Positions 29,919 to 38,194 of a stretch of DNA of 64,000 bases are shown piece by piece. Positions within the stretch are counted from its first letter, which is position 1, and every line of letters starts with the position of its first letter. This stretch comes from Virgibacillus salarius (GTDB lineage Bacteria; Bacillota; Bacilli; Bacillales; Amphibacillaceae). Made by a program: the position numbers and the translations under genes. The notes under the pieces were generated by a model. That model was not told the DNA's origin. It searched no databases and saw nothing but the letters and a program-made list of their open reading frames with translations. Location: contig NZ_BAAACY010000098.1 in assembly GCF_039521925.1 (NCBI RefSeq), positions 18,851 through 82,850 on the forward strand. Direction: 5' to 3'.

Positions 29919-30400
29919 AACTCCTCCTTAGTTCAACCATTAGCTTAACATATTTTTTGTTAAAAGCACTATTGAAATACACATAAATTACAGAAGGAAA
30001 CAAGTGTCACTTGGGATTCTCATATCCAATCTAATAGCAGTAAGATGTGTATATTAGAAATACGGACAATAAGCTACTTACAATCTCACCTGGTATATGA
30101 TAAACTATTGTCACTCGACATAAGTAGATCTCCTCTCGTTATTCGAAATTGGTTTGGTGGCCAGTTTCTTTATAACGTTTGGAGATTTTTTATTACATTC
30201 CTTGTTTTCACATAGCCTGTGGTTTTACATGCACTAAAAAGAAACGTAGCGACTGGAGCGAGTCAATAGAGATAAAGGAATCACGGTCCGACGATGACTT
30301 ATCGCAGGGCGATTCGTGAGGTCGCCTAGTTTCTGGGCAACTGGAGCTGGACGCGGCTCAACACGCGCCTATTTATCCACACGGATTTCCTAGACTATAA
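29919..30400. other. Long intergenic region with a GC-richer element
   Basis: No gene is supported in these roughly 480 bases between rph and gerM. The part from about 30236 to 30372 is GC-richer than its surroundings and holds short complementary segments (GGAGCGAGTC, GCAACTGGAGCTGGACGCGG). It resembles the dispersed intergenic elements common in Oceanobacillus and relatives. The rest is A/T-rich and must hold the rph promoter. Confidence 0.45.
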
Positions 30401-30426
30401 AAAAGAGGCTTATCAAAGCCTCTTTT
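30401..30426 (-). terminator. Terminator after gerM
   Basis: A perfect 11-bp stem AAAAGAGGCTT/AAGCCTCTTTT (30401-30411 with 30416-30426) with a 4-base loop and flanking A/T tracts. It starts 3 bases after the gerM stop. Confidence 0.92.
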
Positions 30427-30428
30427 AG

Positions 30429-31505
30429 CTATAACTTCTCTGTCGGTATAAACTGCTGTTTCGTTACTGGTTCCGTATAAGCCTCACCATTTTCATTGAC
30501 TAGTTCCTCTACACTTTCCACGTTAACCTGAACAGCTTCCACCCCCTGTACATTTGTCAACGTTCGAACTAGCGTTTCCATTACCTCATCAGCGATTACG
30601 GATTTATCCTGTTCTTTAAGTATAGATTCATTAAAATGTAGTTGTAAAACTCCATCTTTTAATGAAGGTTTACTCGTCAATGCAGCTGAATCATTAAAGA
30701 CTTGCTTTACATTTGATTGAATTCCTGGACCCTTCAGTAAGTTCTTAACGATAGCACTGAACTCATCTACTTCCTCAGATGGTTCTACATACTGTGTCAC
30801 AGGAATGTAGTATCGATTTTCATCATGCTCCGTTGGATAGTACATTGTGACCGTTTTACTTTGCATGAAGTCAGAAACCCCAGTATCACTTACATTAATT
30901 CCATTTTCCCTGGAATACCCTTCACCAATTGGTGTTCCATTAACTGGCATCTCTTTTAATGCCATTCCATCCATTTGTAATTGAACTTCCTCTACATTCT
31001 CAAATTGCGTTAAGGTATATGTTACGGCTTCTAGAACTTTTGTTTCATCCTTCGCTTCATAGTTTGCAAATTCTTTCGAAAAGTTAACTACCATTGTGCC
31101 ATCTTCCTGCAAATTAATGCCTAGAACTTCAGTTCCTTCTGGTAGAACTGCTTGAAATCCGTTAGGAAGTAACTGGGAAATCGGTCCACCCTTTACTAAA
31201 TATTCTAAAACCTGTGTAGCTACTTTATTCGATTCAGGAGTTGGTAATTCCAATGTTTGAGACGCTACCATTCCATTTGCATCAATTAAATACAGATCAC
31301 GTGCTATTGTCTCTGAGACGTTGTCTTCATCCTCACTCTGTTCATTAGCTTTTGCATCTGAATCTTCCAGATTATCAACGGGCTCTGCATTTTGTGGAGG
31401 ATCGATCATTTCCTCCTCCAAGGACTGCTCACCTTGAAAACACCCGGATAATATAATGGACATTGTTACTGTACCCGCAATCAAAAAAATTCCGCGCTTC
31501 TGCAT
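30429..31505 (-). CDS. gerM: GerM, sporulation/germination lipoprotein
   Basis: The 358-residue product has a lipoprotein signal (MQKRGIFLIAGTVTMSIILS, then Gly-Cys), an acidic linker, and two GERMN domains ('VATQVLEYLVKGGPISQLLP' and 'FSAIVKNLLKGPGIQSNVKQ' mark their starts). GerM is a forespore-membrane protein needed for spore cortex formation and germination in B. subtilis. ATG 31505 has AGGAGGG upstream and gives a proper signal peptide. It lies between racE and rph as in B. subtilis, but a terminator separates it from racE, so it has its own promoter. Confidence 0.95.
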   Translation of the reverse strand: MQKRGIFLIAGTVTMSIILSGCFQGEQSLEEEMIDPPQNAEPVDNLEDSDAKANEQSEDEDNVSETIARDLYLIDANGMVASQTLELPTPESNKVATQVLEYLVKGGPISQLLPNGFQAVLPEGTEVLGINLQEDGTMVVNFSKEFANYEAKDETKVLEAVTYTLTQFENVEEVQLQMDGMALKEMPVNGTPIGEGYSRENGINVSDTGVSDFMQSKTVTMYYPTEHDENRYYIPVTQYVEPSEEVDEFSAIVKNLLKGPGIQSNVKQVFNDSAALTSKPSLKDGVLQLHFNESILKEQDKSVIADEVMETLVRTLTNVQGVEAVQVNVESVEELVNENGEAYTEPVTKQQFIPTEKL

Positions 31506-31571
31506 ATCTTTCCCTCCTACGATGGTTTGTACTATTATATATACGAGCCCACTGCGAAAATAGACCAAGCA

Positions 31572-31610
31572 AAAATAAAAAAACAGGATTCTTAGCTTTA
31601 AGAATCCTGT
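31572..31610 (-). terminator. Terminator at the end of racE
   Basis: A 12-bp stem ACAGGATTCTTA/TAAGAATCCTGT (31583-31594 with 31599-31610) with a 4-base loop and a TTTTTTATTTTTG tail on the minus strand. The racE stop codon lies in the stem. Confidence 0.93.
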
Positions 31611-32422
31611 AATTGATGGAGATATGCTTTTTCAATCGTTACCATTTGCAAGTAAGGCTCTTTAAAGATACTTTTGGATATTTCAATAAAAATTTCTAAG
31701 TCACCAGTGGTATAAAATTGGTGAACCGGATAAATATCATCTTTATTAAACAGTTGATGTACATCCAATATCGTACTCGTTTCCCTTGCCGTCTCCTCAC
31801 TTGATGAGATAATTGTTATATGTTGTCCAATAACAGATTGGATAGTATCTTTAATTAACGGATAGTGCGTACATCCTAAGATCAACGTATCCATATTACT
31901 GTATTGTAATAATGGAGCTAACGTATCTTCAACAACTTCTATTGCCTGACTTCCTTCAAGTATCCCTTGTTCAACCATAGGTACGAACATGGGGCATGCT
32001 AGCGCATTAACCTCTAACTCGCTTTTAATATTTCTAAGTGCATTCGTATAAGCATGACTTCTAACAGTACCTTCTGTTCCAATAACACCAATATGATTAT
32101 TTCTTGTAAATTTAATTGCTGCTCTTGCTCCAGGTTGAATAACACCAATTACCGGGATATCTAGTTCCTCTTTTAATGATTTTAATGTAAATGCAGTGGC
32201 CGTGTTACATGCGACAACAAGCATTTTTATATTTTTTTCCAGTAGAAAATCGACCATTTCCCACGTGAATTGCTTTACTTCTTCTTTTGATCTTGGTCCA
32301 TAGGGACATCTAGCAGTATCACCTAAATAAATCAGCTTTTCTTTCGGTAGCTGCCTCATTAGTTCATGTGCTACGGTTAATCCCCCTACCCCAGAGTCAA
32401 TGACCCCAATTGCCTGCTTCAA
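31598..32422 (-). CDS. racE: Glutamate racemase
   Basis: The 274-residue product supplies D-glutamate for peptidoglycan. The two catalytic cysteines are in 'MLVVACNTATAFTL' and 'TLILGCTHYPLIKD', and the N-terminal 'IGVIDSGVGGLTVAHELMRQ' is intact. It follows a MarR-type gene and precedes gerM, as in B. subtilis (racE, also called murI). Confidence 0.97.
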   Translation of the reverse strand: MKQAIGVIDSGVGGLTVAHELMRQLPKEKLIYLGDTARCPYGPRSKEEVKQFTWEMVDFLLEKNIKMLVVACNTATAFTLKSLKEELDIPVIGVIQPGARAAIKFTRNNHIGVIGTEGTVRSHAYTNALRNIKSELEVNALACPMFVPMVEQGILEGSQAIEVVEDTLAPLLQYSNMDTLILGCTHYPLIKDTIQSVIGQHITIISSSEETARETSTILDVHQLFNKDDIYPVHQFYTTGDLEIFIEISKSIFKEPYLQMVTIEKAYLHQLQDS

Positions 32423-32446
32423 CCATATCGCCTCTTCTTTGAAGTT

Positions 32447-32902
32447 TTATTTATCATCTATACTTATCATTTGCTCATGCAAGTATGAAAGTAATTCATG
32501 TAAGTCTTCCACTTGTTCTTCTGAAAAATTTTCAAGTACGTTGCCAAGATACTGCTGTCTCTTTTCAATCACCTCATGGATAATTGTTTTTCCTTTTTCA
32601 AGAACGTGAATACGTACTACTCTTCTGTCTTTAGCATCTCGTACTCTTTCAACAAGGTTATTATTTTCCATTCTATCTACTAAATCAGTTGTCGTGCTAA
32701 AAGCTAGACTAATCCGATTGGATAGTTCTCCGATCGTTAAATCCCCTTCCTCCAATAGCCATTGCAATGCAATGAACTGCGGAGAAGTAATTGGATAATT
32801 ATTTAATATTTGTCGTCCCTTTTGTTTTATGATTCCTGAAATGTAGCGCATTCTTTTTTCAATCTTATTTATTGTATCTGTTGTTGCGTTTGATTTCAAC
32901 AT
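32447..32902 (-). CDS. ysmB: MarR-family regulator (YsmB-like)
   Basis: The 151-residue product has the MarR winged-helix layout: helical dimer ends, a recognition part 'LTIGELSNRISLAFSTTTDL' and a wing 'VERVRDAKDRRVVRIHVLEK'. It lies between gerE and racE, as ysmB does in B. subtilis. The target genes are not known. It could control racE 24 bases downstream. Confidence 0.9.
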   Translation of the reverse strand: MLKSNATTDTINKIEKRMRYISGIIKQKGRQILNNYPITSPQFIALQWLLEEGDLTIGELSNRISLAFSTTTDLVDRMENNNLVERVRDAKDRRVVRIHVLEKGKTIIHEVIEKRQQYLGNVLENFSEEQVEDLHELLSYLHEQMISIDDK

Positions 32903-33205
32903 GTAACCTCCTAGAATTACTTCCCGTATATGACTATTTTACATAACGTACTGCAGTCCCGTAAAGTGATATTCATTTACAACCAAATAGGAAATAGTGC
33001 TACATTCATCCTATTCAAATCACGTGTATATTGATCGTTATTTTATTATAAGACATTCTGATTCCTATATTAAAATTTCTTTTAAATAAATCAATTACTA
33101 CCACGACAAATGTACGCACCGTTTCCTTGATCCAACATAAGCTATAGTGACTAAATAATTTCCCTTCAATCTGCAGCTCTATTGACAGCAAGGAGGGGTT
33201 AACAT
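32903..33205. other. Divergent intergenic region between the MarR gene and gerE
   Basis: About 300 bases without a gene. The left side must hold the promoter of the MarR/racE operon. The right side holds the sigma-K type promoter of gerE (33118-33144). Minus-strand open stretches here lack ribosome binding sites. Confidence 0.6.
33118..33144 (+). promoter_or_regulatory. Sigma-K type promoter of gerE
   Basis: The -35 AC (33118-33119, in CACC) is followed by a 16-base spacer and CATAAGCTA (33136-33144). This fits the sigma-K consensus AC-N16-CATANNNTA. gerE is a sigma-K gene in B. subtilis. Confidence 0.75.
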
Positions 33206-33430
33206 TTGAAGGACAACGAGTATAAACCGAAGCAATTATTAACAAAACGTGAAAAAGAGGTTTTCGAGCTGTTAGTACAAGATAAAACAACAAAAGAAAT
33301 TGCCCAGGAATTATTCATATCAGAAAAAACTGTCCGCAACCACATTTCAAATGCTATGCAAAAGCTAGGAGTTAAGGGGCGTTCACAGGCTGTAGTAGAG
33401 CTCCTTCGCATGGGGGAATTGAAGCTCTAA
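33206..33430 (+). CDS. gerE: GerE, late mother-cell sporulation regulator
   Basis: The 74-residue product is a stand-alone LuxR-type helix-turn-helix ('LLTKREKEVFELLVQDKTTK', 'EIAQELFISEKTVRNHISNA'), the size and sequence of GerE. It acts with sigma-K on spore coat genes in the mother cell. The TTG start has AAGGAGGGG upstream. It stands alone on the plus strand between convergent terminators. Confidence 0.97.
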   Translation: MKDNEYKPKQLLTKREKEVFELLVQDKTTKEIAQELFISEKTVRNHISNAMQKLGVKGRSQAVVELLRMGELKL

Positions 33431-33432
33431 TC

Positions 33433-33463
33433 AAATCGGCTTTCCTTATTGGAAAGCCGATTT
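33433..33463. terminator. Two-way terminator between gerE and ysmA
   Basis: A perfect 13-bp stem AAATCGGCTTTCC/GGAAAGCCGATTT (33433-33445 with 33451-33463) with a 5-base loop. It sits between convergent genes. Confidence 0.9.
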
Positions 33464-33475
33464 AGGTTTGAGCAT

Positions 33476-33910
33476 TTAATTTTTCACAAGCAATTCCTTC
33501 ATTTCCTCTGGTAAAGAAACAGTTTCCCCCGTTTTTGGATTAATATATACTAATCTTCCCCGTCCTGTTAAGGCTATTTCTCCTTTCTCATTAAGAACCA
33601 TATAATGCAGATCTAATGAGGTATTCCCGACATGGTTTGCTTTAACATAGACGTCAAAGGATTCATCAAAATACATTTGTTGTAAATAATCGCATTGTAA
33701 ATCAGAAACAACAGGAATGGCTTCTGATTCTTTAATAAACATTCCCTTTGATTTTAAGAATTCAATTCTTGCTTCTTCAAAATAGATAAATGGTGATGTA
33801 TTATTCACATGCCCAAATAAATCCGTCTCCGAAAAACGAACCTTAATCGGTATTGAGAAAGAAAACGTAGAACGCCAATGATCCATGTCTTCTATGTAAG
33901 CAATTCGCAT
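33476..33910 (-). CDS. ysmA: Acyl-CoA thioesterase of hot-dog fold (YsmA-like)
   Basis: The 144-residue product has the 4HBT thioesterase pattern: 'IPIKVRFSETDLFGHVNNTS' with the catalytic Asp region, then 'FIYFEEARIEFLKSKG'. It hydrolyses acyl-CoA or related thioesters; the true substrate is not known. It lies between sdhB and gerE as ysmA does in B. subtilis. ATG 33910 (AAGGGAG upstream) avoids reading through the sdhB terminator. Confidence 0.92.
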   Translation of the reverse strand: MRIAYIEDMDHWRSTFSFSIPIKVRFSETDLFGHVNNTSPFIYFEEARIEFLKSKGMFIKESEAIPVVSDLQCDYLQQMYFDESFDVYVKANHVGNTSLDLHYMVLNEKGEIALTGRGRLVYINPKTGETVSLPEEMKELLVKN

Positions 33911-33943
33911 CTCCCTTACCCCTTTCCATTTGTTAAACTTGTA

Positions 33944-33980
33944 AAAATGACCCCAGCCAATCTTGGCAGGGGCCATTTTA
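33944..33980 (-). terminator. Terminator after sdhB
   Basis: AAAATGACCCC (33944-33954) pairs with GGGGCCATTTT (33969-33979), with an inner GCCAA/TTGGC helix; the minus-strand tail is TTTTTAC. It closes the sdhCAB operon. Confidence 0.88.
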
Positions 33981-33994
33981 TTTAACATTCATCA

Positions 33995-34759
33995 TTAATG
34001 TGCATTGTCACTTCCAAAGAAGTTTTTAAATGCTTGAATATTTGTCGCACGGTTCATTGCTGCAATTGATGTTGTAAGCGGAATACCCTTCGGACATACT
34101 TGCACACAGTTTTGTGAGTTCCCGCAACCGTCAATTCCGCCATCTTCCATTAAACCGTTTAATCGTTCACTTGCATTCATTTCTCCAGTTGGATGAGCAT
34201 TAAACAAGCGAGCTTGAGACAATGCTGCTGGACCAATGAAGTTAGATTTATCGTTTACATTCGGACAGGCTTCTAAACAAACACCACAACTCATACATTT
34301 AGATAATTCATAAGCCCATTGCCGCTTCTTCTCAGGCATCCTTGGTCCTGGTCCCAAATCATGTGTTCCGTCAATTGGAATCCAAGCTTTTACTTGTTTT
34401 AATGCATCAAACATACGTTCACGGTCAACGATTAGATCACGAACTACCGGAAACGTAGACATCGGTTCCAAACGGATAGGCTGCTCCAATTGATCTACTA
34501 GTGCGGCACATGACTGTCTAGCTGTTCCATTAATCACCATAGAACAAGCACCACATACTTCTTCTAAACAGTTCATATCCCATTGTACTGGTGATGTTTT
34601 CTTCCCATCAGCAGTAACTGGATTTTGACGAATTTCCATTAATCCAGAAATAACGTTCATATTTTTTTTGTAAGGAATGTTAAATGTTTCCTTATAAGGA
34701 GCAGAATCAGGGCCGGCTTGTCGAGTTATGATAAAAGTAACTGTCTTTTGTTCAGCCAT
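33995..34759 (-). CDS. sdhB: Succinate dehydrogenase iron-sulfur subunit
   Basis: The 254-residue product carries the three iron-sulfur centres of complex II. The [2Fe-2S] ligands are in 'CLEEVCGACSMVINGTARQS' plus Cys. The [4Fe-4S] ligands are in 'KCMSCGVCLEACPN' and the [3Fe-4S] ligands in 'GCGNSQNCVQVCPKGIPL'. It starts 2 bases after sdhA and passes electrons from the flavin to the membrane anchor. Confidence 0.98.
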   Translation of the reverse strand: MAEQKTVTFIITRQAGPDSAPYKETFNIPYKKNMNVISGLMEIRQNPVTADGKKTSPVQWDMNCLEEVCGACSMVINGTARQSCAALVDQLEQPIRLEPMSTFPVVRDLIVDRERMFDALKQVKAWIPIDGTHDLGPGPRMPEKKRQWAYELSKCMSCGVCLEACPNVNDKSNFIGPAALSQARLFNAHPTGEMNASERLNGLMEDGGIDGCGNSQNCVQVCPKGIPLTTSIAAMNRATNIQAFKNFFGSDNAH

Positions 34760-34761
34760 TC

Positions 34762-36525
34762 TTACTTACTCCCTTCGCTTTTCTTTGTGTAATCACGTTT
34801 ACGTGGTTTAATTAATGACACATCGACTTCTTCATACGTAATCTGAGGTGACTCAGTTTCTTTATCAAATTGAGCAATTGTCGTTTTTAACCATTCCTCA
34901 TCATTTCGATCAGGGAATTCTGGTTTATAGTGGGCTCCACGACTTTCGTTACGGTTATATGCTCCTTGTGTAATAACTCGTGCTAAATGAAGCATATTTT
35001 TCAACTGACGAGTAAACATAACGCCTTGGTTGCTCCAACGCGATGTATCATTAATATTTATATTTTCCCACCGCTTAAGCAGTTCTTGAATTTTCTCATC
35101 TGTTTTTAATAACTTCTCATTGTCACGAACAACGGTAACATTATCTGTCATCCATTCACCAAGCTCTTTGTGAATTTGATAGGCATTTTCTTCCCCATCC
35201 ATCTTCATTAGCTTTTCAAAGTCTTCTGTTGCCGCTTTGACATTAGACTCAAATAGTTCAGGCGATAAATCATCAACATGTTTATCTAACCCTTCAACGT
35301 ATTTAATTGCATTCGGACCAGCAACTGAACCACCAAAAATGGCAGATAGTAAGGAGTTAGCCCCTAAACGGTTACCGCCGTGTTGTGAATAATCACATTC
35401 TCCAGCTGCAAATATTCCTGGAATGTTTGTCATCTGGTCATAATCTACCCATAGACCACCCATTGAATAATGAACTGCTGGGAATATCTTCATTGGAACT
35501 TTACGAGGGTCTTCACCGACAAATTTCTCATATATCTCAATAATACCGCCAAGCTTAATATCAAGTTCTTTCGGATCCTTATGGGATAAATCCAAATAAA
35601 CCATATTTTCCCCGTTAATTCCTAGTTTTTGATTTACACAAACATCAAAAATTTCTCGGGTCGCAATATCACGTGGTACGAGGTTTCCGTAAGCTGGATA
35701 TTTCTCCTCAAGAAAATACCAAGGCTCACCGTCTTTATACGTCCAAACTCGTCCACCCTCACCACGAGCAGATTCACTCATTAAACGTAATTTGTCATCT
35801 CCAGGAATGGCTGTTGGGTGAATTTGAATAAATTCACCATTTGCATATTTTGCTCCTTGTTGATACAAAATACTAGCAGCTGAACCTGTGTTAATAACGG
35901 AGTTCGTGGACTTACCAAAGATAATTCCAGGACCTCCAGTTGCGAATATCGTCGCATCAGATGGGAAGGCCTTAATTTCATGTGACTTAATGTCTTGCGC
36001 TACAATCCCTCTTCCAACACCTTCTTCATCAATGACGGCATGAACGAACTCCCAATTTTCATATTTCGTTACAAGTCCTTCTACTTCATAGCGACGAACC
36101 TGCTCATCTAGCGCATACAATAATTGCTGTCCTGTAGTTGCCCCTGCATATGCTGTACGATGGTGCTGTGTTCCACCAAAACGTCGGAAATCTAGCAATC
36201 CTTCTGGCGTCCGGTTAAACATAACACCCATTCTATCTAGCATATGGATAATGCTTGGCGCTGCATCACACATCGCTTTAACAGGTGGTTGGTTCGCAAG
36301 AAAGTCACCACCATATACAGTATCATCAAAATGGATATAAGGAGAATCCCCTTCTCCCTTCGTATTTACTGCACCATTAATACCGCCTTGGGCACATACA
36401 GAGTGAGAGCGCTTTACAGGTACAATGGAGAATAAATCAACATTGACTCCTGCTTCGGCCGCTTTTATAGTTGCCATTAATCCAGCCAACCCTCCACCGA
36501 CGATGGCTATTTTTCGATTACTCAT
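34762..36525 (-). CDS. sdhA: Succinate dehydrogenase flavoprotein subunit
   Basis: The 587-residue product oxidises succinate to fumarate with covalent FAD. The FAD-binding loop is 'AIVGGGLAGLMATIKAAEAG', the covalent His lies in 'HSVCAQGGINGAVN', and the substrate site is 'HPTAIPGDDKLRLMSESARG'. Near the end is 'NRNESRGAHYKPEFPDR'. All hallmarks are intact and the length is normal. Confidence 0.98.
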   Translation of the reverse strand: MSNRKIAIVGGGLAGLMATIKAAEAGVNVDLFSIVPVKRSHSVCAQGGINGAVNTKGEGDSPYIHFDDTVYGGDFLANQPPVKAMCDAAPSIIHMLDRMGVMFNRTPEGLLDFRRFGGTQHHRTAYAGATTGQQLLYALDEQVRRYEVEGLVTKYENWEFVHAVIDEEGVGRGIVAQDIKSHEIKAFPSDATIFATGGPGIIFGKSTNSVINTGSAASILYQQGAKYANGEFIQIHPTAIPGDDKLRLMSESARGEGGRVWTYKDGEPWYFLEEKYPAYGNLVPRDIATREIFDVCVNQKLGINGENMVYLDLSHKDPKELDIKLGGIIEIYEKFVGEDPRKVPMKIFPAVHYSMGGLWVDYDQMTNIPGIFAAGECDYSQHGGNRLGANSLLSAIFGGSVAGPNAIKYVEGLDKHVDDLSPELFESNVKAATEDFEKLMKMDGEENAYQIHKELGEWMTDNVTVVRDNEKLLKTDEKIQELLKRWENININDTSRWSNQGVMFTRQLKNMLHLARVITQGAYNRNESRGAHYKPEFPDRNDEEWLKTTIAQFDKETESPQITYEEVDVSLIKPRKRDYTKKSEGSK

Positions 36526-36553
36526 AATAGATGCTCACTCCCTTGTTCTTTAG

Positions 36554-37168
36554 TTAAACTCCGTATGCAAATGTAATTAACGTTCTTACACCAACATAGC
36601 TCAATGCTAAAAACACTACGACCGTTGCATATGTAGCAATTTTTTGCGACTTCGGTGATTGCGTAATACCCCATGTCACGAAGAAGCTCCAAAGTCCGTT
36701 TGCGAAATGGAAAACAGTTGCTATTAATCCAATAATGTAGAACCAGAACATGAATGGGCTAGAAAGTATTCCTTCCATTAAGCTATAATCTGCTCCCTGA
36801 GAACCAATCTGAATTCTTGTTTCCCAAACGTGCCATACAATGTAGACAAAGGTAATAATTCCTGTTACACGTTGTAAGACGAACATCCAATTTCGGAAAA
36901 AACCATAGTTTTTCGTATTGCTTCGTGCTACAAATACAATATAAACCCCTAGAATAGCATGAAACAAGATAGGCAGGTAAATGACTACGAATTCCAATAA
37001 GAGTCGAAATGGTAAACCGTGCATAAAGTCTGCTGCCTTGTTAAAGTTTTCTTCACCATACACAGCAAAATGATTCACCACTAAGTGCTGAACCAAAAAT
37101 ATTCCAATTGGAATTACGCCTAGTAACGAGTGTAATCTTCTAGTTAGAAATTCACGATGCTCTGCCAA
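36554..37168 (-). CDS. sdhC: Succinate dehydrogenase cytochrome b558 subunit
   Basis: The 204-residue product is the single large membrane anchor of Bacillus-type complex II, which binds two haems. Five membrane helices are visible, with candidate haem His in 'FLVQHLVVNHFAVYG', 'LFHAILGVYIVF', 'YIVWHVWETR' and 'TVFHFANGLW'. The TTG at 37168 after AAAGGGGGG gives the size and start (AEHREFLTRRLHSLLG) of the B. subtilis protein. Confidence 0.96.
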   Translation of the reverse strand: MAEHREFLTRRLHSLLGVIPIGIFLVQHLVVNHFAVYGEENFNKAADFMHGLPFRLLLEFVVIYLPILFHAILGVYIVFVARSNTKNYGFFRNWMFVLQRVTGIITFVYIVWHVWETRIQIGSQGADYSLMEGILSSPFMFWFYIIGLIATVFHFANGLWSFFVTWGITQSPKSQKIATYATVVVFLALSYVGVRTLITFAYGV

Positions 37169-37567
37169 TGTGTTACCCCCCTTTAGTTTAATCAATGTTA
37201 GTTTCATTTTTATCACATCACATCAACCTAATTAGAAAAGCTTGGCGCATTGCCAAGACTGATGGTGAAAAGTCTATGTTTAGATATACTTTTCTTTACT
37301 GTTTCACAGCGTGTAAAATAATAAAAATTGATGAGGTTGATAATGTACAATTTGTGACATGTTTATTGTACTTCTATCTCCATAAAGCGTCAAGAAAACG
37401 GTACCTAAAAATGAAGAATTATGTATATCCATAATATGAACTAAAAACTGAATCAATTTCCTTTGTATACTTGCGAAATCGGTACAATATATAGATAATA
37501 ATAGTAGTAGCTATGAAGTACATAATTCGTTAGTCTTTTAAGCTATGATTTAGAGAGGATGACATTC
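37169..37567. other. Divergent sdhC / yslB intergenic region
   Basis: Nearly 400 A/T-rich bases hold the sdhCAB leader and promoter (minus) and the yslB promoter (plus). I could not assign clean -35/-10 pairs. An open frame at 37195-37434 has no ribosome binding site and an implausible composition, so no gene is called. Confidence 0.6.
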
Positions 37568-38008
37568 ATGACAAACAAAACTGACACAACGATTACCGTT
37601 TCCCAGATGGAAGAATTACATACGGCAGGTGCCGGTTATGATATTCTACGCTACGTAGGTTTACCAGAATTATTAGGAAGAGAATCTCATACTCTCTTAT
37701 ATTTCATGGGAAGAAAACTAGCACGGAAGTTTGAATTAAGTACAATGGGAGATATTTTCATTATTTTTGAAAATTTAGGTTGGGGACAATTGGAACTAGT
37801 TAAAAACAAAAAGAAAGAAATGGTGTTTCAGTTAATGTCGGATTCAATTGTTCAACGATTAAAGGCACCATTTGAAGCTGACTTTCGATTAGAGGCTGGC
37901 TTTTTAGCCGAAGCATTGCAAATGACAGAAAACTGTGATTGTGAATGTGTCGAATCCGTTCATTCACGCATTCACCAGGTAGAATTTACAGCTGTGCTAA
38001 GCAGATAG
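37568..38008 (+). CDS. yslB: YslB, DUF2507 family
   Basis: The 146-residue product matches the DUF2507 family (YslB). Its blocks are 'GAGYDILRYVGLPELLGRES', 'LLYFMGRKLARKFEL' and 'LEAGFLAEALQMTENCDCEC'. Neighbours uvrC and sdhC are the same as in B. subtilis. It resembles V4R-type domains; function is unknown. The ATG at 37568 is preferred because the AGAGAGGATG site precedes it at a proper distance. Confidence 0.92.
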   Translation: MTNKTDTTITVSQMEELHTAGAGYDILRYVGLPELLGRESHTLLYFMGRKLARKFELSTMGDIFIIFENLGWGQLELVKNKKKEMVFQLMSDSIVQRLKAPFEADFRLEAGFLAEALQMTENCDCECVESVHSRIHQVEFTAVLSR

Positions 38009-38120
38009 TAAAAGAGGTTGTCTCAAGAGTCTATTTTTTGAGAGGTCTTTCTATGTTTGTAAATAACGAATGTTTATACTTCGGAATATAGCGTTTGTCA
38101 ACATGGCAAATAGTAGCAGC

Positions 38121-38160
38121 AAAGGGCCGAACAGATTTAAAATTCTAGTTCGGCTTTTGC
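38121..38160. terminator. Terminator between convergent yslB and uvrC
   Basis: GCCGAAC (38126-38132) pairs with GTTCGGC (38148-38154), extended by AAA/TTT pairs, with TTTTGCTTT on the plus side and poly-A on the other. It can serve both genes. Confidence 0.82.
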
Positions 38161-38194
38161 TTTAGCTAAGATATATGCTTGCTCCAGACGCAAA

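Noticed and set aside
37195..37434. 79-codon plus-strand frame between sdhC and yslB
   Set aside because: No ribosome binding site, implausible composition, and it overlaps the sdhC leader and promoter region.
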